This document shows, in pieces, positions 1 through 11,779 of a stretch of 64,000 nt of DNA (the first letter of the stretch is position 1; each line of letters opens with the position of its first letter). A program made the position numbers and the translations under genes. The DNA comes from Micropterix aruncella. Its lineage: Eukaryota > Arthropoda > Insecta > Lepidoptera > Micropterigidae. The notes under the pieces were generated by a model. It did not search any database, was not told the DNA's origin, and saw only the letters and a program-made list of their open reading frames with translations. The DNA lies in NCBI GenBank assembly GCA_944548615.1, contig OX155980.1, positions 44,552,948-44,616,947 on the forward strand, given 5' to 3'.

Positions 1-410
1 ATGCGTTTACTATTCCTAAATATTTTGCAGTTACATTGCTGTGTATGCTCGTGGAAATAATTAGGGTTAACTAAAATTAAATGATGGTTGTCTTATACTA
101 TTGTAACTAAACGTTATATCTTTCGTTTATAATAGTTAGTCCAAGTAAGGATACATCTAATAATTTACGTACTTGAATTATACCAGCATTAGTTGTCAGG
201 AAGTGTCTTTCCAGATATGACCGTCTAATATAATGACTATCGGCAATAAAATGGTATTCGCGCCATGCCGCCTAATTTGTTTATGTATATAAGAAATGAA
301 ATAGAAATGAGAGCACTACCTAGTGGAAATACAATTAGCAGGCCTTCTGGTTTGCTTGTTGCATTATGAATAGTGCTTATTTAATTCTATTTTGCAATAT
401 CTCTTTAACC
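1..410. other. Stretch with no gene seen
   Basis: AT-rich sequence with stops in all frames and no recognisable protein, inverted repeat or splice-flanked open frame. It lies just beyond a reverse-transcriptase scrap and may be more of the same decayed LINE. Confidence 0.5.
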
Positions 411-414
411 AATT

Positions 415-530
415 GATTATGATGACATGTTGAATTCCTACGTCTCCTAACCTCCGAAGAAGCTTATCATGTAAAGCCGTATCGACTACCTTAGCAAGAT
501 CCAAAGAAACAGTGATATACTTCTAACCCC
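415..530 (-). mobile_element. LINE reverse-transcriptase scrap
   Basis: The minus strand reads ITVSLDLAKVVDTALHDKLL followed by RRLGDVGI. This matches reverse-transcriptase motif A of jockey/CR1-like non-LTR retrotransposons, usually LDLxKAFDTVxHxxLLxKLxxxGI, where the first Asp binds catalytic metal. The frame closes upstream with a stop just before KYITV, and no downstream YADD block follows. It is therefore a short, dead fragment of ORF2 of about 40 residues. The Phe of KAFDT is replaced by Val. Confidence 0.65.
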
Positions 531-737
531 TATCAACGTTGACATTATTACCATTAGTATTATTAATAGTTTGTATATTACAGTTACAATTGTTTGACAG
601 ATTATATGACTATACACAGTATGACTTTATCTTCCTCAATGACTACTTCGATATTAATTTAATAACTATTAAATTTATTAAGTATTCTCTATCTATTTAA
701 TTTAATTTTAAGCCCTTTATTTTAATTTTATTATTGA

Positions 738-1765
738 CTAGATGACCCGGCGAACTTCGTACCATCTAACATTTATTTGATTGTAACTCTTCATAAGCGG
801 TTATTAATCCTAATGAACCTTCCAAATCTAATTCATTGAAATCTATAATATAACCGAATCCTGTACGGTTTGAGTTTCGTTTGGTGATTAAATGAAAGTC
901 GTTTGTGATTGAAATAAATTCAATGTATTTAATTTACATGATAATATTTAAATGCAGTTCACATTCAACACAAAACACTCTGGTAAAATATGTTTTTCGT
1001 TTTGTTTTCCGGCGCGTAAATAAGCAAAAATGATGACTTTCCGACCGATGGCTTGGCGAACACGGGACATTCAGTTGTCCATGAGCGAAATACGGAAATT
1101 CCAAGTTAATTCCGCAAACTTCCAACACGCGTGATTTGTCATCGTGAAGGCCAGACGCACGGGGAATCTAAATTCCGCTTTCCAGAATTACCAAGTGTAC
1201 AACTGTAGATTGTCTTTCGTATGTAGCAAAGGAAAAGATGTGCCAAATCGCCTCGTTGCTGCTGATATAGCGACACGTCTGATACTGAGATACAGCTCGT
1301 TTGAATTCCTCACAGCCAAAACAGCAATATCGCTTTATTTTACGGATTTGCAGCATATGTAATTTATCGAGTTGATTAAGTTGCAGTATTCCACATTGAT
1401 TTGCGTTTTAAAAGCCTTGGACAATAAGGCACAATCTAACGATTGACCACATTTACATCTTCCCCTTTCACCTTCACAACTGCAGATCGCCCATTGTCTG
1501 CAACTAATCGGCGACGATACAATGGGTATCCGTCATTGCCTGTGATGGTGTTAGCAATCAGGTCTCTCGGGTAACGCCTGGAACAGTTACTATCGAGCAT
1601 ACAGGGCGATATGTTGTTATATACTTCGCGAAGTCCATAGATCATATTCTTAGGCACCACTGCAAGCAATTTCTGATTTACAGCTTCATCTTGTAGGTAT
1701 TTCGGCCGAGATGATGAAATCATCGCACATCAGTGCGGTTTGCACTTGAAGTAGCTTGCCGCAAA
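738..1765 (-). mobile_element. Helitron relic with Rep and helicase remains
   Basis: Read on the minus strand, the 3' terminus is at 738: TTCGCCGGGTCATCTAG, ending in CTAG next to a T, as Helitrons do. Coding remains lie in the expected order. First is DDFIISAEIPT, then SPCMLDSNCSRRYPRDL and TGNDGYPLYRRR (1436-1723), typical of the Helitron-like N-terminal/Rep region. Next are KAFKTQINVEYCN and YISSNEA, with ERQSTVVHL (1160-1440). Last is FAHGQLNVPCS (about 1030-1110), the helicase C-terminal motif normally written SHGQLYVACSR. Frames are broken by indels and by a stop after VNVVNR. Most of the PIF1 helicase is missing between about 1150 and 1110, so this is a deleted, inactive copy. The 5' end was not found. 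Confidence 0.8.
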
Positions 1766-1838
1766 TTTGACTGACTTCGTTGACCTATGTTATCTCTTCT
1801 TCTCGACATTGTAATGGACACTGTAAAACGACACGGAA

Positions 1839-2235
1839 TTGTTTTCACGCTCACTCAAATCGATCGAAATTTCCATGAGGAGATTACATCTATTGTTTAA
1901 TGTGCCATACCACCGTATAAATATTTTTGTAGACAGGCCAGTGGAAAGGGTTATAGCTCTTCTTAATTCATTACCCACAGAAATAGATATCTTTTGTATA
2001 CCTATCCCTTTGGCAGCTAAAAAGGCAACTCCCTGCTATCTCATGTTTATCATAATCTGTCTTTTATTTAGTTTTATATTTTTATGTTTTTTTCTTGTTC
2101 AATGTTAGCATTAATTTAGTTATGTAGTCATTTATTTTTAGACTTACACTCTAGCTTTAATATTCAAGGGATAATTGGATTAATCTGTAATGCCCTTGAA
2201 TACTATTTGAACTAATAAATAAATAATAAATACAT
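1839..2235 (+). mobile_element. LINE ORF2 C-terminus and TAAA-type tail
   Basis: The frame 1839-2108 encodes LHLLFNVPYHRINIF then PVERVIALLNSLPTEIDIF. This is the familiar tail of insect jockey-like ORF2 proteins (VPFHRTNY...NxxxxxIDIF). A short 3' UTR follows, then an AATAAATAAATAATAAATAC-like tail near 2212-2243. This is a 5'-truncated, old insertion. The hydrophobic run after residue 55 (FIIICLLFSFIFLCFF) is probably read-through into decayed sequence, not a real membrane segment. Confidence 0.6.
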
Positions 2236-2309
2236 AAATAAATGAGGTCTTTACAGTATTGAAATCCCCAAACTAAGTCCAAATTCGTGGTTATGTAATT
2301 AAAAAAAAA

Positions 2310-2950
2310 GGTTGTGTCACCCCAAGACTTTCCTGTCGATTAGCCAGGAACGTAATGCATCTGAATATTAATATCAGTAATCCTACAACAACAACCGCCT
2401 CCCCCCCCCCCCACCCCCGACCTAGCGACACCCTTTAAAACTCGAAAATCAAAATCGAAATCAACTTTGACTTCGACTTCGACTTTTCTACTTTACCGAC
2501 ATTTTCGATTTTTTACTTCTTCGACTTTTTCGAATTTTTCGAATTTTTCGGCTTTTTTGACTTTTTGACTTTTTCTACTTTTCCGACTCTTTCGAGTTTT
2601 TCGACTTTTGTAACTTTTGCGACTTTTCCGACTTTTCGACTTTTTCGACCTTTTCGACTTTTTTGACTTTTTCGACTTTTTCGACTTTCTACTTTTTTTA
2701 CTTTTTCGACATTCTATAGTTTTTATCTTGTTTTACTTTTTCGCCTTGTTTGACTTTATTGACTTTTTCGGCTTTTTCGACTTTTTCGACTTTTTTGACC
2801 TTTTTGACTTTATCGACTTTACCGACTTTTCCGAATTTACGACTTTTTCAACTTTATCGACTTTTTCGACTTCTTTGACTTTTTCGACTTTTGCGACTTT
2901 TCCGACTTTTTTGACTTTCGCATTTTTGACTTTTCGACTTTTTGAAATTT
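2310..2950 (+). repeat. Composite repeat: conserved head, C-tract, TTCGAC simple repeat
   Basis: A head beginning GTGTCACCCCAAGACTTTCC and continuing through TAGCCAGGAA and CATCTGAATATTAAT is shared with 38790-38865 and 57985-58050, all on the plus strand. A 13-15 base C run, then CTAGCGACACCCTTTA, leads into about 500 bases of diverged TTCGAC / GACTTTTTC repeats. The long Phe/Asp and Lys/Ser/Val open frames across it are artefacts of the repeat. In the 39-kb copy the same head lies inside a minus-strand Helitron, so this is probably a truncated member of that family. Confidence 0.7.
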
Positions 2951-4594
2951 TACACATTGTACGGAATGAATAACAGTTATGGATAGCGCAGCTGTCAAAT
3001 AATACGATCGCCGCGATAGCCATCTAGAAAGTGGCCAATGTTCCCAAAATGACCGAATTCGATTTTCAGTTGTTTTTTTGAGTTTTTCCTATATATTTTT
3101 TTTTGTAAACCACCCCTGAATCAAGCTAAACAAAATAAAAGAGAAATAAATAATATCGGTCGAGTCATTTCCGAGATCCTGCGAGACTATAACGCACGGC
3201 GATTCATTTTTATATATAAGATGTGCACAAACTTAGACTTATGTAAATTTAATAAGAACACAATATAATACCAAAGCACGGGCAGAGTTCAGTTAGGCAG
3301 GACTTACCGGTACATATATCATTGTAAAAAAATATATGAATAAAGTTCTAATTAAAGTTTTGTTTAAAAACTTTCAAAAAGTGTTGGACATTTTCAAAAA
3401 TGTTTCGGACACTTTTTTTGGCAATTTCTATATAATTGTGCATATGGAGTGCTTACTAGAGAAATTGACCTATAATTATCTATATACATATTTATCTTGT
3501 CGCCATTTTTAAATATGGAAATTCCTTAAGAGCATTTAAGGGCTTCAGGATATATGGCTGTCTTAAAACTTAATTTGGCCGTTTTAAACACTAATTTCCT
3601 TTCTTAATATTTTGAATTAAGATTTTCAGTTCATATAATGGAGTATTTTTAAGCGACTCGGCCAATTAATTCCTATATTCTGGGAGTTAGGTAAAGCTAC
3701 ACCGTGAGAGGAATCACAGTAGAAAAATATCTGTTTTATCAGTTTAAATTTTTATATTTGAAGCTAAATTCTTCCATTGGCAAAATGTTTGTTGGCATAA
3801 TCAGTTAGCATCTGCGGAGAAGTATCTTTTTGATTATATTACCCATGTTTAAGTTATCTACGGAGTGTTTAGCTTTCAAACTTATGGAAATATCGTTTAT
3901 TTCTATGTTAATTGGATCACCATATGAAAATATTGTTTATTTCCATACAAATGATTGGATCATCATTTGTAATCTGTAGTTCATTTTTATAATACTTCAT
4001 TTTAGTGAAATTATACATTTGTTTCAATACCATTTCGCTTATTTCTTTAAATATAAGTAATCAGGACAGGGCCCTAATTGTATATTGAGACTGTGTACCA
4101 ATTCTATATCTACTATAATAATAAGTAATATTATATACTACTTTCATTTAATTCCTTTGACAAAAACTAAGAATATGAATTATATTATTAGTAACTGTCA
4201 TACTATTCAAGTTCAAAATATTTACATTTATGAAATACATCATACAAAATTACGAAATGATAATATTACAAAAGTATAATAGACAAAATAATCAAGATAG
4301 AATAACTAGGTATATAATGCAATTGATCAAAAAATAGATGATTTAAAAATGATCTGAAAAAGAAAATAAAAATAGAAATAAACTCTCTGTGTTATCGATG
4401 TAGAATGTACGAATGTAATTAGATAGGTTAGCAACTATCATACTGATTTTGGTGAAGTAAATTATTTAATGTTGAATTCATTTTAGGTCGACCAATGCTA
4501 CATGAACTCACTGTGTGCCCTTACTAGTTAGAAAAAAATCGGTGCCATTTAATTTACACTTAGTTTTCTATCCCTATACACTTTATATTACCCA
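2951..4594. other. Putative intergenic or intronic stretch
   Basis: No supported gene. A roughly 45-bp imperfect direct duplication lies at 3885-3965 (TATGGAAATATCGTTTATTT-like, then TTGGATCA, twice). The last 40 bases form a good pyrimidine-rich 3' splice region, ending CCCAG at 4595, for the exon that follows. Confidence 0.5.
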
Positions 4595-4595
4595 G

Positions 4596-5382
4596 TGTTA
4601 AAAGTGAAGGCCCGTCAACAGTGTAGACTTGAACGACTGATAGAATGCACTCGAAGGGATCAAATTAAACATTCGTATGTCGGAGGCCATTTATGGTCGT
4701 CCGAAGCAAGGTTAAAGATTTGGTTGAAAGTGAAGCAAACTGTCGGTGCGCTCGTGCGGCGCGCCGGCAGGTTCGCCGATAGGCTGTCGCTCGTCGGAAA
4801 TTACACGATTGCGTCCACCACGGCAGCGTTCAGACGGCGAATCGGAAGGAGAAGAGAAAGCACCGACTCGTATAGGGAGCGCTACATCGATGACTATTAC
4901 GTGCGCGGCGTCGGCCGCAACCGGCGCGAGCCGGTCAACCGGCAGGAGGAGCGCCTGAAGCGTTCGGAGGAGCGCTACGAGCAGGAGGAGCAGCAGCGCT
5001 TCTTACGAGGCCAGCCGCAGATCACTTGCGAGGAGCAGGACTATACGGAAATTAGCCTCGCGGTCGTACCGGCGGCGGCTGCGCAAGCGCGAACCGAGCA
5101 GGACGAGAAGGACGCGTGGGAGCGCGAGCGTCAGCAGAGCAGAGCACTAGAAGACCTCCGAGTGGAAAAAAACGACGGCGGAATGTCCGTATTCTTCTTT
5201 CGCCTTCACAACTTGCGACGTGCCGAAGAAAACCGCAAGAAGCAGCAACAGCAACAGAACAAGCAGAACCGCAACCGTAACCGATATAGCAATGCGCTTA
5301 CATTGGCGCCGTCGCGGCTATTTGAGAGGGCACCGCTTGAACCTTCTGACAGCCTGGACGAAATCGCCGAGAAGATACCAAG
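4596..5382 (+). CDS. Exon A: large Arg/Glu/Gln-rich coding exon of an unrecognised gene
   Basis: An uninterrupted frame of 262 codons, far more GC-rich than its surroundings, is bounded by a plausible acceptor (TATTACCCAG at 4595) and a donor (CCAAG|GTAATT at 5382/5383). The frame is open back to a stop at 4550 but has no ATG until codon 197 (5183), so I read it as an internal exon whose start lies upstream. It begins with two bases of a split codon and ends in phase 2. The protein is highly charged: an arginine-rich block (FRRRIGRRRES), a likely coiled coil (QEERLKRSEERYEQEEQQRF), a second Glu/Arg stretch, a Gln/Asn run (KKQQQQQNKQNRNRNR) and the end EIAEKIPR. No signal peptide, membrane segment or known domain is visible. 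The function is unknown. The KIP-plus-AG end recurs in exon C at 62251-62324. Confidence 0.7.
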
Positions 5383-5389
5383 GTAATTT

Positions 5390-5906
5390 TTTTTTTACAT
5401 ATTACTTGAATCAACGGTAGTTAAAAAAATTGAGGTATCTCTTTTTCGATATAGTTTTTATATTTTAGTAAATGGGTAGATCTACGATTAATAATGGGTA
5501 GTAATATCGGAAGCCACGGTAAAACTGGTTTTAGTCATATCACCAAAGTTAAGCAGATAGGCGACGGCCTGTTATAAAGCCGGCTTCCTGGAAGATAATT
5601 TATGTCAAACAATAAGTGGGATCATTACTGATGGGGGATAAGGTAATTTTTTAGGTTTTCATAGCATGTAGTTCTAGTAGTTTAGTAGTAGCAACTTTAA
5701 ATTATAACAATATACTTCCTGAATAATATACTTTTGTCAGTTTACTATATGTCTTTCCTATGAATTGACATTTATTATATAAGATATAAAATCCTGAGAT
5801 AATAAACATAATTAAAGAGCTAGGAAATAAACAACCTGTGGCAAGCCATATGTTAGTGTTTCAACTTGACTTTTCATAATCCTTCACCATTGCTACATGT
5901 TGCCGA
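5390..5906. other. Intron start after exon A
   Basis: AT-rich intronic sequence with no open frame or recognisable repeat. The pieces GTCATATCACCAAAGTTAAG and GGCGACGGCCTGTTATAAAG look like ordinary unique sequence. Confidence 0.4.
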
Positions 5907-6165
5907 TTATTGATTATTGATGTGCAAATATATAACAACCCAACGGATAGAAAACCACTGTAAATCCACATACTTAATGCCATTTCTCTTCAAGTTACTG
6001 AGTAGAATATTTTGAGGCGCTGTATCGAACGCCTTCACTAAATCCAGGAAAATAACCTGGCATTTATGTTCTTTGTCAACTGACTCTGTTATTTCGGTTG
6101 AATTCTGCAACGGCATCAGACCTGCCGATTTCTTTCCAAACCCCGAATTTATTTATTGTCTGTAT
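5907..6165 (-). mobile_element. LINE reverse-transcriptase fragment
   Basis: The minus-strand frame reads GFGKKSAG, then CQVIFLDLVKAFDTAPQNIL and LSNLKRNGIKYVDL. This is the QFGFRKxxST block and motif A (FLDLxKAFDT) of a jockey/CR1-type non-LTR reverse transcriptase. It stops at 5907 shortly after WFSIRW, the position where WFxSYL is normal. The catalytic YADD block is absent, so it is a truncated relic. It differs in sequence from the relic at 415-530. Confidence 0.75.
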
Positions 6166-6990
6166 ATCGTTTTATTGAGATATTTATTTACTCTGATTTT
6201 CGATACCTTTTCTCTTATTTTTGAAAGGCCGTTGAGCAATTGAAGCAATTTGTGTGTTTAATCACCTGATTAGCGACCCTTACTACCTTGGCCAAATTGC
6301 TTTGGAACACTCCACATGTTTGCGATAGATTCAGCTAAGTATAATTCGGCAATTTTGTAAATATTTGATAAATTATTTTTGCAAAGGAACTCCTGACACT
6401 GGTGAGATAGTTTTTTATTAAATCAGTTATATCTTGTGTTTTCATCACTACGTATAATTACATCGTCAGATATGGTTTGTTAGTTCCATTTTCCTAAATA
6501 TTAGAGGATGCTTTAATCAGGTTACAGATTTTTTTTTGTGTCGCCATTCGCCTAAATTTCATTTATGTAATTTATTTATTTATTTATTTTATTTTATAGC
6601 AAACTTACAGATAGTAAATACATGATACGAGTCTTTGCAAAACCTAATTAAACAAAACTAATTTACTACACTATGTATGAAGATTTTAAAATGCTTGCAT
6701 AACAAATCATATTAAATATAACATGAGCACGGTAATAATAGGTAAGTGGGAAAATGTGGTATATAAAGAAAAATGTGATATGAATAATTGGATATTGATA
6801 TTTATAATACATAATATCATATAAATGTATGGTTAAAAAATATAATAATTATATAATACAGTAGAGTACGATGACAGTTAGTTAAATCTTATGAAGTAGG
6901 AGATAAGTGTAAAAAAAGATTTGAACAAATATTTAATTACATTCATGGAATCATTATGTCTAATTATTTACATGTGGTATTAAAAATACG
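6166..6990. other. Low-complexity stretch, possible LINE 3' end
   Basis: Contains a TTTATTTATTTATTTATTTT-like tract near 6566-6590. Read on the minus strand this resembles the TAAA tail of an insect LINE, as at 39640-39680. The rest is AT-rich, with a TATA-rich patch around 6790-6870. No gene seen. Confidence 0.35.
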
Positions 6991-7039
6991 ATATCGTTTC
7001 GAATAGACATTCTGGTGAAAAGCCTATTCGAAACGATAT
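6991..7039. repeat. Perfect 16-bp inverted repeat (hairpin)
   Basis: ATATCGTTTCGAATAG at 6991-7006 and its exact reverse complement at 7024-7039 enclose a 17-base loop. It sits about 20 bases before a GC-rich interspersed repeat copy and could be a relic of a palindromic insertion end. Confidence 0.8.
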
Positions 7040-7059
7040 TTCTTTGTGTCGATTAGACC

Positions 7060-7243
7060 GCAAACGGCATATATTGAGATGTCAACTACAACGGGCGAGC
7101 CCGTCACCACAGGACGTTTTAACGATTTTCTCGTTCTGTCGCCCTGCAGTGAACGTAGAAGACTTTGGACAGAACAAATCCAACGTCCAGCTACGTCACA
7201 ACCCGCAAGAAGCCAACGCCTTTACCGCAAGATAGCCAGTAAT
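7060..7243 (+). repeat. GC-rich SINE-like repeat, copy a (cut by gap)
   Basis: Begins ATATTGAGATGTCAAC and matches the first 150 bases of the complete copy at 15475-16120 (ACGGGCGAGCCCGTCACC, GAAGACTTTGGACA, GCCAACGCCTTTACCGC). The shared first base suggests a fixed 5' end. It runs into the assembly gap, so its 3' part is missing or collapsed. Confidence 0.75.
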
Positions 7244-7443
7244 NNNNNNNNNNNNNNNNNNNNNNNNNNNNNNNNNNNNNNNNNNNNNNNNNNNNNNNNN
7301 NNNNNNNNNNNNNNNNNNNNNNNNNNNNNNNNNNNNNNNNNNNNNNNNNNNNNNNNNNNNNNNNNNNNNNNNNNNNNNNNNNNNNNNNNNNNNNNNNNNN
7401 NNNNNNNNNNNNNNNNNNNNNNNNNNNNNNNNNNNNNNNNNNN
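7244..7443. other. Assembly gap (200 N)
   Basis: Exactly 200 Ns. The right border starts with a 23-base unit (AAGCGACTTTCTTATAATTC, then GAA) repeated twice in tandem, so the gap probably sits in a collapsed repeat. Confidence 0.95.
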
Positions 7444-8280
7444 AAGCGACTTTCTTATAATTCGAAAAAGCGACTTTCTTATAATTCGAAAAGGAAGCCC
7501 ACTTCTAATTGGGTTCAGGGCAGAATCGTATGAAAAACAAAACAGAAAAACTCTAAGAGGAACAGCTTTTCAACCTAATGACGACAAGCTTCCATCTTCG
7601 CACCTAATAAAGGACTTACTGAACTACATATCCAAAGAAGCCATTTGGAATTTAGCAAAAAAAAAAAATATTTTAAACGAAAGCTTCAAAAAATAATAAC
7701 TTGCAACAATTTCAGGCACCTGTATAATCGCTGAAAAAAAACGTGTATATCGCTAAATAGCCACAGCCCGTATGTCCAAGTCGTAAGTGCAATCTATAAA
7801 ATACAAAATATTTAAAAACAGAAAAACATCTTGAAAAATAAAAAATAATTAAAAACAGCCAAATATTGTGAAAAAAAAACGAACGAAGTTATTTATCTGT
7901 CTGCTCCTAACTCGCTAGATTCGAAGCTCTAGCTCGATATTAACTTAATTCACAGGCAGAACTCAATAGTCGTTGTTCGGAGATATTTCGCGATAAGCGA
8001 CTATCTTCTTTTAATGGGTTCAGGACGGAAAAAAATAAATCCTTTATATCATTAGGTACATAATTTGTGTAAACAACATAATTTTAAACTTTTTTAACAA
8101 GCGCCGAATGGACCAATTATTAAATATTTGATTTCCCTATATATTTCATTGCGGAATTCGAATATTATTAGTGCAGCTTATACCTATGTGATTTATTCCA
8201 ACTAAAATTTGACAATATGATTTCGACATAACAAGGCATATGTGTACCGAATATAAAGTCTCAAAGCCCAATATCTCGAG
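7444..8280. other. Repeat-edge sequence, no gene supported
   Basis: An open frame of 80 codons runs out of the gap (to 7693) but has no recognisable domain. A diverged echo of the gap-edge sequence (GCGACT...GGGTTCAGG) occurs at 7485-7525 and again at 7995-8025, suggesting a diverged direct repeat about 510 bases apart. Confidence 0.4.
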
Positions 8281-8284
8281 AATA

Positions 8285-8480
8285 ACTAACGCGCTCTCTG
8301 TTGGACCGATTTCAACAACAATCTTTTCAGCTCTTGCCATGACCAAATGATGCCTGCATGCCAAATTTCAGCTCAGTCGGATTAAGCGTTTGGGCGTTAT
8401 CGTGGAGGAATACATACAAGCAGGCACAGGGACACACAGATATAGGCACTTCAGTGTGGAAATAGTCTTAATCGTCTTAA
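8285..8480 (+). repeat. Interspersed repeat tail with conserved CCAAATTTCAGCTC core
   Basis: GCCATGACCAAATGATG, GCCAAATTTCAGCTCAGTCG and AAGCGTTTGGGCG are closely shared with 58705-58780. Both are followed by a run like ACACACAG. The core is also present on the minus strand near 62440. It is noncoding and probably the end region of a nonautonomous element. Confidence 0.65.
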
Positions 8481-10780
8481 GGGGAAAAGGGGGGGTCAAA
8501 TTGTATATATCAGTATTTATATCGAAACATTATTTATGAGGGTTCACAATAATTTACCTCATTGTCGTTTCGTAGGCCGGTAAAGTAAAAAGATACTCGG
8601 CCATATCGCCGAATTCGAAAGTCGCAAAAATAATCGATTTGTGAAAATCAGTTGTTGTTGGCGGGTTCACCCATCAGTGATATTAACTTGTGTTCATCCG
8701 GCTTATTGTGAAATTACGTCAAGGCTATGCCAATGTGCCTACAATCGACTAAAATGAAACGAAAAATCCCATGGAAATTCTGTGTCTCGATAAAAATAGT
8801 CTTGAAATACGGATTCTTTAAATATAAACGCGTCACTTACATATATAATATTTTTGTTACTTCGCGATTTTAAATCATATTATATATTTGTTACTTTTTT
8901 ATATTTTAATTCTAGTATATTATTATTATATATTTTTTTATATTTTAATTTATTTATTTATTAAAGCGAGTCTATTGTCGTGTCCAATTTGATATCTCAA
9001 TGTTGAGAGACTAAATTTAGCGATGACCTTTACCGCAAACAAATGAAAACTGTCACTAAAACTGCGTCGATTTGTTTATAGCCTTTTTTTATTTTTAATA
9101 TGTTATTTTTTGCAACCCCAATTGTAAAAAAAATATTACAGATGTTAGCTGTCAAACAACAAATCGAAAAGAAACGAAGTTTTTTCCAAAAATGGATAAT
9201 CATTTCTGTAAGCATTGTGTACAGTCGTAAGGCGGGGAAAGGTGATTTCTCTTAAAATCAAAACATACGTGATTTTGTTTTACCAAAACCACAAATTACG
9301 TTAAAAAATATTTTATCTAATTGAATAGCTCCTTATCAAAGGGATCTAAGATACATTTTGACTGACTTGAGTTGTCAATGCCATTTTGTTGTAGTGCCCA
9401 TTATTCATCATATAACTTAGATTCACATCTAAAGAGTCCAGGTTCAGCAAAATATTGACGTTCTTTATGTTATGCTATAAAGGCTTACAGCAGACTTTCA
9501 CCGTGACAACGATTTCTGCTTTTATTATAACTTGTGTTTTTACATATGATGATACTTAAAATTTATTTAAATAAATTTTTAAGTATTTTGAAAAAGCTTT
9601 TATAAACGGATAATTATTTAATTGGCCAACAGAATATCATTGGTTGGTAAAAGGATCTAAGTCTATAAACTTCACAATTCAATAAAAATATAACGTGAAG
9701 ACTTAAAAATAATGAAATTAAAGGGTTAAGTCTTAAATATCCAGCTTACATACGTTACATACTTACATATATTGTTTTCCAGGAGGTGATTTTTTTTAAT
9801 GACAAAAATTTAACTAGCAACTTCGTTTTACCAGAGCTATTTAATAACCAGCCAGGAGTCAATTTAACCTGGAACTATTCAACTTCGAAATCCTCGGTTT
9901 AAAAACATCACTTCAAGTGCTAAATATACTCAATATTGAGCACCGGTTATAGCTAATAAAAAAGTGAATAAATAGTTGCCAATAAGTTCTTACCGCCTAT
10001 AAACCATCCTGATTCATTTCTTGCTTTTTATTTACAACTTATTTTTCTTTTATCTGGAATCTGCAACAAACATCTATAGGCAACAAAAATCTTTACCTTT
10101 AAATTTATATACCTTTATCGACTATCTATGGTTATAATGTGGCTTCACAATGTTTAGTGATCGCTTTCGGATGATATACGAAGGGGTATGTTATATTCAG
10201 AGACCCAGATAATGCCATGTAACAAACATGACAGTATGTAAATCCCTTTAGAGATAGGCCAAAGTAATTCTTATCTTACAAGTAACATGTCTTTCAAGTA
10301 TACAACTGTCTGATGTTCGGTTTGTATCTACTCGTATTGGAAACAATACGAAATAAAATCTGAGTTTTCCTGATAATAAATACACATATTCAGTTTGACA
10401 TAGTGATATCGTTTATTTTATCTTATAACCATGGGTTTCATAACAAATGGGCAATAAATTAATTATTAATGATTTGACTTATTTTTAGCGTATGCAATAG
10501 GAAAAATACATTTTAGAAAAAGTTAAAGCAGCAAAATATAATTACATAGTTTCGTAAGCTATTATGTTAGGTATATGGAGCTGCATGTGTAGCTGCTTTT
10601 TTACACTGGATAATTTGAACTTTAGTAATTTCAGTTTAGTTGTAATTCCAAATTGAAGTAAATTTACCTTCAAAGCAATGAAAATGGTATTCCTCAATCA
10701 GTAATTCATTTGCCTTTCTATCGTTTCTAATTATTCGAATACTTTTATTTGTGCTATTCGGGAAAACTTAAATACTTCAA
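8481..10780. other. Stretch with no gene seen
   Basis: AT-rich, with stops in all frames and poly-T or TA-rich patches (8880-8960). The pyrimidine tract and TTCCAG at 9770-9781 look like a 3' splice site, but no open frame of useful length follows. Confidence 0.5.
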
Positions 10781-10782
10781 AA

Positions 10783-11185
10783 TATGAGTTTCGTCGTGCC
10801 AGTAACGTAGTAGAGACGGCATGTCATATCAATAATGTGTATAGACCAAATACTATGAATAAACGCAACGTGCGTTGTTGGTTTGATGACTTAATATCAG
10901 GTAATATCGACCTAGAGGACGAGCACAGTGGACAAGCATAGACTAAGGTTAATAGTGATGAATTAAGATCGAAAGTGAAAGTCACTACTACTGTGCTAGC
11001 AGCAGCTTTCTATGCAAGTGACAATACAATATTGTTTAATTTAAGTAAAATCGACCAAGTGAACAACAACAAAAACGTGTCGACACGCATTTCTTTACTG
11101 AACCAACACCAAAACGAAGGAATTTTGAATCGGATTGACACTTGCGAAGAAACATAGATCAAATGTATGACAACCGTAAGGCTAG
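10783..11185 (+). mobile_element. Mariner transposase relic
   Basis: The frame from 10783 reads YEFRRASNVVETACHINNVY, then NKRNVRCWFDDLISGNIDLE and DEHSGQA, a stop, and TKVNSDELRS. This is the N-terminal helix-turn-helix of mariner transposases, including the RxWFxxFRSGNFDLEDEPRxGRP linker. Further on, ISLLNQHQNEGILNRIDTCE and MYDNRKA match the SLLxRHxxEGxLxRIxTCDEKWIxYDNxxR region. The first Asp of the catalytic triad lies in TCDE; here the text is TCEE, so that residue appears lost. Stops and missing blocks show a dead copy. No terminal repeats were identified. Confidence 0.75.
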
Positions 11186-11199
11186 ACCTAGAGCGCGAT

Positions 11200-11729
11200 T
11201 GTCGCATGCTTGAGCGGTAATTTAAATTAGTTGACTGTGTATGAGGCCGGTGCGCGTCCATCGCTCGCTGGTCGCGCTCTTTATTTGCCCGGCCGATCGT
11301 TATTCAACGTCATCCAGAAAATAGACGAGTGTATACGCTAGCAATAAGTTTGAATTCGGTTGATTATAAGTCGCAAATTGGCGCGGAAAGAACCGGTAAC
11401 AAAAACGTAAGTAAAAGTAAGTGAGAATTAAACCTTATTGCTTATTTGAAGTTTAGTGAGAATTACTGAGTGAGTGTGAGAAATGACAATTAAACGTAAT
11501 GTGAGAATTAAACCTTAATGCTTATTTGGTCATAATTAATCTTTGAAAGTAAAAGGAAGTATCGAACCATCAGAGAACGACATTATAAATTTAAAGATGA
11601 CGATTAAAAGAATGTTTAGCATCTCTTTAGATGACGAGGTTCAATTTTTAAAATTTTAGAATTGGCTTTTTTTCTGCGACTTGTCTCACATTTTGTATGA
11701 TATCTCATATCGAAATTATACAACCTATT
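11200..11729. other. GC-rich patch and short direct repeats, no gene
   Basis: A CpG-rich patch (11240-11310) is followed by GTAAGTAAAAGTAAGTGAG-like sequence. The phrase GTGAGAATTAAACCTTA, then TGCTTATTT, occurs twice about 80 bases apart (about 11420 and 11500). It could be an untranslated first exon or an old LTR/UTR piece. I cannot decide. Confidence 0.35.
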
Positions 11730-11779
11730 TTTATTTCGTATAGCCTATATTGCTTGCAGAGATAAATACATTAGACATC

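Noticed and set aside
2617..3023. Long Phe/Asp-rich (plus) and Lys/Ser/Val-rich (minus) open frames
   Set aside because: They are translations of the TTCGAC simple repeat and have no splice or start context.
7046..7696. 216-codon open frame across the N gap
   Set aside because: About 67 of its codons are Ns; the left part is the GC-rich repeat and the right part is unrelated.
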